Assembly: GCF_001279695.1 (NCBI RefSeq)
Contig: NZ_LGDD01000296.1
Coordinates: 1 to 64,000 of the forward strand
From: Streptomyces sp. WM6378
Lineage (GTDB): Bacteria > Actinomycetota > Actinomycetes > Streptomycetales > Streptomycetaceae
Direction of reading: 5' to 3'
DNA: 64,000 nucleotides
Below, piece after piece: positions 25,605-33,402 of this stretch (positions are counted from its first letter, which is position 1; every line of letters starts with the position of its first letter). The position numbers and the translations under genes were made by a program. Below the pieces are notes generated by a model. The model was given only the letters and a program-made list of their open reading frames with translations, was not told the DNA's origin and ran no database searches.

Positions 25605-27155
25605 GTGGAGGAGTTCGACTACGTGGTGGTCGGCGGCGGTACGGCCGGAGCGGTGGTGGCCGCACGGCTGACCGAGGACCCGTCCGTCACCGTCTGCGTC
25701 CTGGAGGCCGGGCCCTCCGATGTCGGCGACGACGCCATCCTGCGCCTCGACCGGTGGATGGGTCTGCTGGAATCCGGCTACGACTGGGACTACCCGGTGG
25801 AACCGCAGGAGAACGGCAACAGCTTCATGCGGCACGCCCGCGCCAAGGTGCTCGGCGGCTGCTCCTCGCACAACTCCTGCATCGCCTTCTGGGCTCCGGC
25901 CGAGGACCTCGACGAGTGGGGCGCCCTGGGCTGCACGGGATGGAGCGCTGCGGACTGCTTCCCCCTCTACCAGCGCCTGGAGACCAACGACGCGCCCGGT
26001 GACCACCACGGCCGCACCGGCCCGGTGACCATCCGAACCGTCCCGCCGAACGACCCGTGCGGATCGGCCCTGCTGGCGGCCTGCGCCGAGGCCGGCATCC
26101 CCGTCACGCCGTTCAACACCGGCACGACGGTCAAGCGCGGGGCGCACTGGTTCCAGATCAACTGCCGCCCGGACGGCACCCGTTCCTCCGCCTCGGTCTC
26201 CTACCTCCACCCCGTTCTGGGCAAGCGGCCGAACCTGGAGGTGCGCACCGGCCTGCACGCCAAACGCCTGGTGCTCGACGGAGACATGCGCTGCACGGGG
26301 GTCGAGTACCAGGCGCCGGACCTGATCCACACCGGGAGCGTCGGCGCCCGGCGCGAGGTGATCGTGTCCTGCGGCGCGATCGACTCCCCCAAGCTGCTGA
26401 TGCTGTCGGGCATCGGCCCGGCCGGGCATCTGCGCGAAACCGGTGTGGGCGTGGCCGTCGATCTCCCCGCCGTAGGCTCGCATCTGCAGGACCACCCGGA
26501 GGGCGTGATCATGTGGGAGGCGAAACGCCCGATGGTCACCACGTCCACGCAGTGGTGGGAGATCGGCATCTTCGCCGACACCGAGCCGGGCCTGGACCGC
26601 CCGGACCTCATGTTCCACTACGGCTCGGTGCCGTTCGACATGAACACCTACCGGCGGGGCTACCCCACCTCCGACAACGCCTTCTGTCTGACCCCGAACG
26701 TCACCCGCGCCCGCTCGATGGGCACCATCCGGCTGCGTACCCGCGACTTCCGCGACAAGCCGCGCGTCGACCCGCGCTACTTCACGGACGAGCACGACGT
26801 ACGCGTGATGACCACGGGCCTGCGGCTCGCCCGGGAGATCATCTCCCGTCCCGCCATGGCCGATTGGGCCGGCAGGGAGCTGGCCCCTGGCACGGACACC
26901 CGGTCCGACGACGAGCTCCTTGACTACATCCGCAAGACCCACAACACCGTCTACCACCCGGCGGGCACCGTACGCATGGGTGCGCCGCACGAGGCGGAGG
27001 CGGCTCTCGACCCGCAGCTGCGGGTCAAGGGCGTGCGCGGACTGCGGGTGGCGGACGCGTCGGTGATGCCGTTCCTGCCGGCGGTCAATCCGTGCATCAC
27101 CACGATGATGATCGGGGAGAAGTGCGCGGACCTGCTGAAGGCCGACGGAGGCTGA
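25605..27155 (+). CDS. codA: choline oxidase (GMC oxidoreductase)
   Basis: This 516-residue flavoprotein closely follows the Arthrobacter choline oxidase pattern. It has the Rossmann motif DYVVVGGGTAGAVVAARL, and GGCSSHNSCIAFW with His89 at the site of the covalent 8-alpha-histidyl FAD link. TQWWEIGIF and HYGSVPFDMNTYR follow, then His451 (TVYHPAGTVRMG) and Asn495 (VNPCITTMM), spaced 44 residues as in the characterised enzyme. It oxidises choline to betaine aldehyde and on to betaine with H2O2 release. The GTG at 25605 has AAGGAG 5 bases upstream. It is the last gene of the operon. Confidence 0.88.
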   Translation: MEEFDYVVVGGGTAGAVVAARLTEDPSVTVCVLEAGPSDVGDDAILRLDRWMGLLESGYDWDYPVEPQENGNSFMRHARAKVLGGCSSHNSCIAFWAPAEDLDEWGALGCTGWSAADCFPLYQRLETNDAPGDHHGRTGPVTIRTVPPNDPCGSALLAACAEAGIPVTPFNTGTTVKRGAHWFQINCRPDGTRSSASVSYLHPVLGKRPNLEVRTGLHAKRLVLDGDMRCTGVEYQAPDLIHTGSVGARREVIVSCGAIDSPKLLMLSGIGPAGHLRETGVGVAVDLPAVGSHLQDHPEGVIMWEAKRPMVTTSTQWWEIGIFADTEPGLDRPDLMFHYGSVPFDMNTYRRGYPTSDNAFCLTPNVTRARSMGTIRLRTRDFRDKPRVDPRYFTDEHDVRVMTTGLRLAREIISRPAMADWAGRELAPGTDTRSDDELLDYIRKTHNTVYHPAGTVRMGAPHEAEAALDPQLRVKGVRGLRVADASVMPFLPAVNPCITTMMIGEKCADLLKADGG

Positions 27156-27218
27156 CGGACCGGACTGGACGCCATCGCAAAGTGCCGGGCCGGCGTGCTG
27201 GTGGGTGCTGGTCGGTTG

Positions 27219-28196
27219 TTACGTCCGGTTCGCCGCCTGCTTGACAGTCTTGATCACTGGTGCCGTTTCGAGGTGCGTGATGGCCGGGAGGGCGGCGATC
27301 CGGGTGGTCAGGTACCGGTACAGCTCCCGTTGGTTCGCGCACACCACGCTCGCGTACAGGTTGGTCGGGCCGGTCGTGGCGGCGGCGAACGCGATCTCCG
27401 GATGCCCGGCCAGCGCCTGACCGGCCTCCTCCAGGTGCGCGGGGGCGACCGAGAGCCAGAGCAGGGTCCGGGCGTTCACGCCGAACATGCGCAGGTCGAC
27501 GTCGACGTCGAGATAGAGCAGGCCGTGTTCGCGCAGCTCCGTCATCCGGCGCCGGACCGTCGTCGGTGACCAGCCGGTCGCCGCGGCCAACTGCTCGAAC
27601 CCGGCCCGGCCGTCGGTGGCGAGCAGGGCGAGGAGCTTGCGGTCACCGTCGTCGAGCCGCGCCGGTCCTCGTCGCTGCGGCACCGGAGGCGGGCGCAGTC
27701 GCTCGACCGCCTCCGCGTCCAGCGACCCGAATTTTCCGACCATGTTGTCCGGGCCGCCGTAGAAGGCGTGCAGCACGGAGTGCGCGGTCACGCCCTCCAC
27801 CCGCGGGGTGCGGGGGAGTTTGGCCAGCAGCAGTGCCTCGCTGTCCGCCTCGCTCTCCGTACGGACCACGCAGGTGATCTCGGTGCCGCCGGAGTGGAGG
27901 CTCACCCAGGACGTGTCGGGGCGTCTGGCCAGCGCCTCGGCGACCGGGAGCGACGCGGCGGGCGCGCATCGCACCCTCAGGAACCACAGGATGGCGCCGA
28001 GCGCGGTCGGGTCGACCCCGCCCAGGACCCGTACCGCCCCGGCCGACCGCAACCGGGCGTACCGGCGGGCGATGGTGCGATCCGACACGCCGAGGACCTC
28101 GGCGATGGTGCTGAAGGGGGCGCGGCCGTCGATCTGCAGGGCATGCACGAGCCGACGATCCAGGTCGTCGTAGTCGGATGCGTAGTCGGATTCCAC
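27219..28196 (-). CDS. fused two-module Lrp/AsnC regulator
   Basis: This protein of about 325 residues contains two complete Lrp/AsnC units: a first helix-turn-helix (LDRRLVHALQIDGRAPFSTIAEVLGVSDRTIARR) with its RAM-like domain, and a second (LDDGDRKLLALLATDGRAGFEQLAAATGWSPTTVRRR) ending in a RAM domain. A single chain thus mimics an Lrp dimer. A TTG at 28220 is an alternative start. It faces the choline oxidase operon tail-to-tail and is divergent from the FAD monooxygenase gene, so either could be its target. Confidence 0.85.
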   Translation of the reverse strand: MESDYASDYDDLDRRLVHALQIDGRAPFSTIAEVLGVSDRTIARRYARLRSAGAVRVLGGVDPTALGAILWFLRVRCAPAASLPVAEALARRPDTSWVSLHSGGTEITCVVRTESEADSEALLLAKLPRTPRVEGVTAHSVLHAFYGGPDNMVGKFGSLDAEAVERLRPPPVPQRRGPARLDDGDRKLLALLATDGRAGFEQLAAATGWSPTTVRRRMTELREHGLLYLDVDVDLRMFGVNARTLLWLSVAPAHLEEAGQALAGHPEIAFAAATTGPTNLYASVVCANQRELYRYLTTRIAALPAITHLETAPVIKTVKQAANRT

Positions 28197-28311
28197 CGCA
28201 CCGAGGTTAGACGGTGTCAAGTACCAACGGAATCAGTGCTGTTACTGGCCCGGACGACTCGGCCGACGCAGCGTTGCTCCTGTCCCGATCGACATAGTCA
28301 AAGGAGAGTCC

Positions 28312-29748
28312 GTGGACACCGATGTACTCATCGCCGGCGCCGGCCCGACCGGAATGACGCTGGCCAACGAGCTGCTGACGGCGGGGGTGTCGACCGTACT
28401 CGTCGACAAGCTGTCGCAGCGCAGCGACCTGTCGAAGGCAGGCGGCGTGCAGTCCCGCACTCTGGAGGCGCTCGACCAACGGGGCCTCCTTGAGCCCCTG
28501 TTGGCCACCGGAGATCACCCCGTCACCACTGGCCACTTCGCCGGTATCCCCCTCCCGATCCACTCCGACCGGCACCGTCTGCCCTGGCGGTCCGTGCCAC
28601 AGGTGGTCGTCGAGGGGTTCTTCGAACAGCGCCTCGCCGCACACGGCCTGCGCGCCCGGAGGGACCACGAACTGGTCGGTCTCGCCCAGGACCCCGACGG
28701 GGTCACCGCGACCTTCGCCAACGGCGCCGCCCTCCGCTCCCGTTACCTCGTCGCCGCCGACGGAGCGCACAGCACCGTACGGTCGCTGCTGCGGGCCGGA
28801 TTCCCCGGCCAAGCGGGTACGTTGACGATCATCGCCGCCGACGTCCGGCTGGGCGGCGTCGACCCGGCCACGTCGCACACCTGGGGCGCGGACGGGCACT
28901 GGGCGGCACTGTTCCCGCTCGGCACCGATCCGCAGGGCAGGCACCTGCGCCGACTGGTCATCGGCGGGCCGGGCCGGTCACTGCCGAGGGAGATCCCGGT
29001 CACCGAGGACGAAATCCGGCACGGCCTGAGCACCGTGTTCGGAACTCGGGTGCACCTGCTCGAACTGCGCTACGCCCGCCGTATCACCAATGCGTCGCGG
29101 CAGGTCGAGCAGTACCGGCACGGTCGGGTGTTCCTGGCGGGCGATGCCGCACATGTCCACCTTCCGCTGGGCGCGCAGGGCATGAACACCGGGATGCAGG
29201 ACGCGCTCAACCTCGGCTGGAAGCTGGCCGCCGCCGTGCACGGCTGGGCACCGAAGAACCTGCTCGACACATATCACGCGGAACGGCATCCGGCCGGGGC
29301 CGCCGTGTTGCGCAACGTCCGGGCACAGAGCCTCCTGATGGACTGGGCAGGTACCCGCGATCCGGACGTGCTGGCCGCCCGGGAGCTCTTCACGACGATG
29401 GCTCAACTCCCGGACGTCCAGCGCCATCTCGCCGACCTGATGTCCGGGATGGCCCTCCGCTACCCGATGCCGGGCGACGAAACCCATCCGCTCGTCGGCC
29501 GGCCTGCACCGGACCTGGACCTCGGCACGGCCCGGGTGCACGAACTGCTACGGTCCGGGCACGGCATCCTGCTCGACCCGGCCGACACGTTCGCCACGAT
29601 CGCCGGCCCCTGGTCGGACCGGGTGGACCGGGTGGGCCAGGGCGCCGACACCGAGCCGATGCTCATCCGGCCGGACGGATACGTGTGCTGGGCCGGCGCG
29701 GGCGACCTGGAGCAGGCGCTCGACCGCTGGTTCGGCGAGCCCCGCTGA
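28312..29748 (+). CDS. FAD-dependent aromatic monooxygenase
   Basis: This 478-residue class A flavoprotein hydroxylase has the dinucleotide motif VLIAGAGPTGMTLANEL, the DG motif (VAADGAHSTVRSLL, near 150), the GD motif (VFLAGDAAHVHLPLGAQGMNTG, near 280) and the thioredoxin-like C-terminal domain of the PheA/TfdB and rifampicin-monooxygenase group. Substrates in this group include phenols, polyketides and antibiotics. The GTG at 28312 has AAAGGAGA upstream. It is divergent from the double Lrp regulator, which probably controls it. Confidence 0.88.
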   Translation: MDTDVLIAGAGPTGMTLANELLTAGVSTVLVDKLSQRSDLSKAGGVQSRTLEALDQRGLLEPLLATGDHPVTTGHFAGIPLPIHSDRHRLPWRSVPQVVVEGFFEQRLAAHGLRARRDHELVGLAQDPDGVTATFANGAALRSRYLVAADGAHSTVRSLLRAGFPGQAGTLTIIAADVRLGGVDPATSHTWGADGHWAALFPLGTDPQGRHLRRLVIGGPGRSLPREIPVTEDEIRHGLSTVFGTRVHLLELRYARRITNASRQVEQYRHGRVFLAGDAAHVHLPLGAQGMNTGMQDALNLGWKLAAAVHGWAPKNLLDTYHAERHPAGAAVLRNVRAQSLLMDWAGTRDPDVLAARELFTTMAQLPDVQRHLADLMSGMALRYPMPGDETHPLVGRPAPDLDLGTARVHELLRSGHGILLDPADTFATIAGPWSDRVDRVGQGADTEPMLIRPDGYVCWAGAGDLEQALDRWFGEPR

Positions 29749-30271
29749 ACCGACGGCGTGTCGCACGGAGCGGGCCCGGGCGGGCCTGGAACAACGCGGC
29801 ACGGCCCGGGCAGGGTTTAGACATCCCTCTCGCGAACTGCGGCCTTGCGGCGCTATGCCCATGAGACTGTGCGAGCCAAGCCTGGGCGACAAGGACCCCA
29901 GCATCGCCAACGTACGCCCGCCCTCACCACCGGGCGACTCGCCGCGGTCCTCGGCGTATCCCCCGCAGCGGCGTCACGACATGCCTCGGCCCTACGTGAA
30001 GCCGGACTCATCGCCACCATCCGCAACGGCCAAACAGTCCACCACCACTCGCCCCGGCTTGGCCACGACCTCGCCCACGGATCCGGCACCGAAACTCCCG
30101 GCCGCGCACCTCAGGCACTCACCCCGTCACCTCCGCGCATGACTGGAGACGACCGCGCTCCGGAACGAGCGTCCCGCACCGATCACACAGCACGAGGTGA
30201 ACCCGTCGGCTCTGACTGACCGGTTCCAAAATTCCGTGGTGGCGTCGCTGCCGCACTGCTGGGATGAGGGC
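29749..30271. other. gap with an ArsR-type relic
   Basis: No intact gene. The middle of the gap holds a fragment of an ArsR-like regulator (see the next entry). The rest is featureless. Confidence 0.5.
29917..30090 (+). pseudogene. ArsR-family regulator remnant
   Basis: One plus-strand frame reads TTGRLAAVLGVSPAAASRHA followed by LREAGLIATIRNG and VHHHSPRLGHDL. This is the recognition helix, wing and C-terminal strand of the ArsR-type winged helix found in many Streptomyces. The N-terminal two thirds are missing and no start codon fits. It is an orphan scrap. Confidence 0.6.
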
Positions 30272-30781
30272 ATGAACCTTCAGCACACCTCGGGGACCGA
30301 AGTGGTCGTACCGATCGCGGTCCGCGACTTGACGCCCGCCGATCTTCCGGCCTGCTCCTGGTCCGGGTCCTCCACCCATCTCCACCAGGTGGCCAAGGAG
30401 TTGGAGCGTGCGGAGAGCGGCGAGGTGGACTACCTGGCGGCCTGCACGGCAACCGGTCTGCCCGTGGCAATCGGCGGCATCGACTACCGCGCCACTCCCG
30501 GTGCGGGCTATCTGTGGCAGCTCGCGGTGATGCCCGCGTTGCAGTCGCACGGCGTCGGCACGCTGCTCATCCGGGCCGCGGAAGGCCGTATCCGGTCACG
30601 TGGAGTGCGGCGGGCCGAGCTGCGCGTCGAGGAGAGCAACCCGCGTGCGCGCGCCCTGTACGAGCGGCTCGGTTACGTGGCCTACGACCGGCAGCCGGAT
30701 GCCTGGGACACGGAGGCCCCGGATGGCTCGATCTGCCGGTACGAGACCATGTGCACGCTGATGCGCAAGGGCCTGTCGTAA
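30272..30781 (+). CDS. GNAT family N-acetyltransferase
   Basis: This 169-residue single-domain GNAT has the strand-helix pattern AIGGIDYRATPGAGYLWQLAV, the acetyl-CoA loop (LQSHGVGTLLIRAAEGRI) and the conserved C-terminal motif VEESNPRARALYERLGY. The ATG at 30272 has GAGGG upstream. The substrate is unknown. An IS5-derived fragment follows directly downstream. Confidence 0.85.
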   Translation: MNLQHTSGTEVVVPIAVRDLTPADLPACSWSGSSTHLHQVAKELERAESGEVDYLAACTATGLPVAIGGIDYRATPGAGYLWQLAVMPALQSHGVGTLLIRAAEGRIRSRGVRRAELRVEESNPRARALYERLGYVAYDRQPDAWDTEAPDGSICRYETMCTLMRKGLS

Positions 30782-30837
30782 GTGACCTGGGTTTCCGCCC
30801 GTCGAACGACCTTCAGGGCGCGCCTGCGAAGCAGATC

Positions 30838-30980
30838 GTCAGAAAGCGCCGCGCGGTGGAGTGCGGAATCAACCGCCTCAAGCGGCACCGCGCGGTCCCA
30901 CGAGATCCGACAAGCTGGCCGTCCTCTACGAAGCGACGTACTGGTCGCAGCCATCAACGAGTGGCTGTGGCTCGCCGCTC
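30838..30980 (+). pseudogene. IS5-family transposase C-terminal scrap
   Basis: The sequence reads [17 protein letters not shown], then in a shifted frame [21 protein letters not shown]. These are the terminal blocks of the same IS5-family transposase as the copies at 5930 and 7070, here on the plus strand. Only about 45 codons remain, with an internal deletion (ATRY lost) and a frameshift. Confidence 0.75.
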
Positions 30981-31002
30981 CCGCAGCGGTGAGCCAGACA
31001 GT

Positions 31003-31764
31003 TCAGCCCCCGTGCGGCAGTTGGGCCAGGGCTTTGAGCATCTGCTGCCAGGCAGCATCCGAGGCCTTCACGTCATGGCTTTGCGGGCGGTCCTCGCACA
31101 GGAAGCCATGCTCGGCCTGGGGATAGTCGATCAATTCATGCCGTACGCCGGCCTGCTGAAGCCGTTGCCCCAGGCGCTGCCACTCATCTGCGGAGATCAG
31201 GAAGTCCTGTCCGCCGACGATACCGAGCAGCATGGTGTTGTGCTGGGCAATGGCGGCCGCGCCCATGGGCGTCAGGGGAGGCTCGGGCTCGGCCAGCGGG
31301 ATGCCCCCGTCCAGGGTCCAGCCGCCGTAGCAGCTGATGACAGTGTCCAACCGCAAGCGGGTGGCAGCCAGGATGCCGAGGTGGCCGCCCAGAGAGAACC
31401 CGATGAACGCGCGAGCAGGACCGGCACCCAATGCGACACCCGCGGATAGGGCGGCTTCGGTGTCGGCAACAACCCCCTCGCGCGTCAGATGGCCCAGCAG
31501 CCGGAAGCCTTCCTTGCGCCCGTGATCGTCGTAGCCGAGATCGGCGCGGCGGGCCTGACGCCAGTAGAAATCGGGGGCGACAGCCGCGTAGCCGGCTGCC
31601 GCCAGGCGCTCACACACCTTCTGGACCCAGGGGGTGACGCCGAACAGCTCCATACCGACCACCACGGTCGCTACAGGAGCTCTTTCGGACGGTGTAGCCA
31701 CATAGACATCCGGGCCCTCGGACAAACGCATCCAACGACCAGAAACCGACACGAGATTCGACAT
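31003..31764 (-). CDS. dienelactone hydrolase family protein
   Basis: This 253-residue alpha/beta hydrolase of the DLH type has a first strand ATVVVGMELFGV, the nucleophile elbow IGFSLGG with Ser (classical DLH has Cys), an Asp candidate in GIVGGQDFLI, and a His in AEHGFLCED. The ATG at 31764 is preferred because GGGGATGCCC gives a correctly spaced ribosome site. Such enzymes hydrolyse dienelactones or various esters; the Ser variant suggests a general carboxylesterase. It has no operon partner. Confidence 0.85.
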   Translation of the reverse strand: MSNLVSVSGRWMRLSEGPDVYVATPSERAPVATVVVGMELFGVTPWVQKVCERLAAAGYAAVAPDFYWRQARRADLGYDDHGRKEGFRLLGHLTREGVVADTEAALSAGVALGAGPARAFIGFSLGGHLGILAATRLRLDTVISCYGGWTLDGGIPLAEPEPPLTPMGAAAIAQHNTMLLGIVGGQDFLISADEWQRLGQRLQQAGVRHELIDYPQAEHGFLCEDRPQSHDVKASDAAWQQMLKALAQLPHGG

Positions 31765-31955
31765 GGGCATCCCCAAATATGCAACGTGACGAAACGCCCA
31801 GGGTGCGGCCAAGGGCGCCCCAGGCTAACCCAGGCAATTTGATACGCAGTCACCACCCTGCACGCATTTGCGAACACGTCCTACGCAAGGACCCACTGGG
31901 GGCGGATGTCCAGGATCGGCGGGCAGGTGAAAACGTGCAGGTCAAGGATGCAGGC

Positions 31956-32435
31956 ATGTCATTCGAACTGCTGACCGGGGCTATGGGCCTCCTTGGATCG
32001 GCTCCCGGCGCGGCCGGCGCGGTGTGGGCCGGATCGGTGACCAAGTCGCAACGTCAACAGACGCGGCATCAGCTTGAGGCAGCCCAAGCATGCTGGAAGC
32101 TCGACAACCAGCGTGACATTTACCTGCGGCTTCTGACACGCGCCGCCATGCGACAGGCCTCCTCCGGGGAACTTTTCAACAGCCTCTACGACGGTGCCAG
32201 CGAGGAGGAGAAAGGCGAGATCCATCGCCGAAAGTTCGTACGCTGGCAGGAGTTCGCGACGATATCGACTACCGCCAGGCTATTCACCGCCGATACAGAC
32301 GCCCGAGCGGCAACAGAGCTGACGCACGATGCCCTTCTCACACTTGATCGAGTATCTGAGGGCTGGCAACGCGGAAGGGGACGCAGTGGGCGGGAGACCC
32401 GCGCAGCCGCAGGCGTAGCCGTCAGCAGTCCATGA
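31956..32435 (+). CDS. hypothetical protein with short hydrophobic N-terminus
   Basis: This 159-residue protein starts at 31956 with AAGGA upstream. A small-residue hydrophobic stretch (LLTGAMGLLGSAPGAAGAVWAG) may be a membrane anchor. A helical, charged region follows (SQRQQTRHQLEAAQACWKL, RDIYLRLLTRAAMRQ, GEIHRRKFVRWQEF) that could form a coiled coil. No family is recognised. Confidence 0.65.
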   Translation: MSFELLTGAMGLLGSAPGAAGAVWAGSVTKSQRQQTRHQLEAAQACWKLDNQRDIYLRLLTRAAMRQASSGELFNSLYDGASEEEKGEIHRRKFVRWQEFATISTTARLFTADTDARAATELTHDALLTLDRVSEGWQRGRGRSGRETRAAAGVAVSSP

Positions 32436-32484
32436 CGACCCGTGCACATGCCGCGGGGGCGACACCGGCGCGGCCCCCTCGCCG

Positions 32485-33132
32485 CTAACTCACCGCCGCG
32501 CTGGCCAGGACCGCGTCGGCCTCGCGGCTGTCGGCCGGCTCGGGTGACTCGGTGACTCCGAGCAGGAAGGCCGACCGGTCGCCGGTCTGCGCGACGATGG
32601 TGAGACGCATCCGGCCTGCCCTCCCGCTGTCGTCGCGCGTGCTCAGCACCACCGTGTACGCGGAACGGCCGCTCACCGTCGTAGCCCGGGACTCCTCCAC
32701 CGTCGACTTGCCGTCCGGGTAGAAGAACTCCGCGTTGGAACGCGCCGCCGTCTCCGTCCGCTGTTGCAGCGCGGACTCGTCGACGGGCCCGCCCCGCCCG
32801 GCGAGCACGGCGGATCCGCCGTGGCCGTCGGGCCGCTTCGTGGTGATCGAGGAAGTGAAGGCCTGGATCAGGCTCTTGCCGTCGTTGCGCTTCCAGCCCT
32901 CCGGCACGGCGTACGAGAGGCCGGCCGCGGTATCCGTCACGCGCGGTCGCCCGGCCAGCGGGGAGCTGTCGTCGTCCCGCGCCAGCCACCACACCGCGCC
33001 CCCGGCGAGAAGCACCAGAACCAGCGTGCCGACGGTGACGACCGTCCAGGCACGCCGAGTTCGCCGCTCCCCATGTGGCAGCGGGGGTGTCGGCGGCAGG
33101 GGCGGCGGGCAGATGGAAGGCGGTGTTGTCAT
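32485..33132 (-). CDS. membrane-anchored extracytoplasmic protein
   Basis: This 215-residue protein has a proline-rich cytoplasmic N-terminus (TTPPSICPPPLPPTPPLP), a single transmembrane helix (VVTVGTLVLVLLAGGAVWWL, about residues 32-51) and a 160-residue outer domain with AAGLSYAVPEGWKR near its start. That resembles LpqN/PsbP-like outer-surface domains of actinobacteria. It is divergent from the MMPL transporter and two-component genes, so it is a likely co-regulated member of that stress module. Confidence 0.75.
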   Translation of the reverse strand: MTTPPSICPPPLPPTPPLPHGERRTRRAWTVVTVGTLVLVLLAGGAVWWLARDDDSSPLAGRPRVTDTAAGLSYAVPEGWKRNDGKSLIQAFTSSITTKRPDGHGGSAVLAGRGGPVDESALQQRTETAARSNAEFFYPDGKSTVEESRATTVSGRSAYTVVLSTRDDSGRAGRMRLTIVAQTGDRSAFLLGVTESPEPADSREADAVLASAAVS

Positions 33133-33176
33133 GGCCCCAGCTTCCAGCTCCCGGCCAGGCACGGACCTGAGCTGTC

Positions 33177-33204
33177 GTACTCAGTTCAGTACTCAGGTAC
33201 TTCA
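33177..33204. promoter_or_regulatory. direct repeats in divergent promoter region
   Basis: GTACTCAG occurs at 33177-33184 and 33189-33196, and a related GTACTTCA at 33197-33204. Their spacing is close to one helical turn between the first two. They lie between the membrane-anchored protein gene and the MMPL transporter gene and are a candidate binding site for the NarL-type response regulator encoded 3.6 kb downstream. Confidence 0.5.
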
Positions 33205-33402
33205 CTGGTCTCTCGGAGGAGAAGGCAAGTGGCGTGACGTTGGCCTGCTTGACTGCCAGACCGTCACCAGTACGACAGCAGCCAAACCTGGAGATCAGTT
33301 CCGGGGGGGGCAGCCCCACCAGAAGGGTCCACCGACCGGTGGACGGAAGGTACAACCGGGCGATGCTGTCGTGCGCATGGCGTGACCGGCAACGCTTTCC
33401 CC

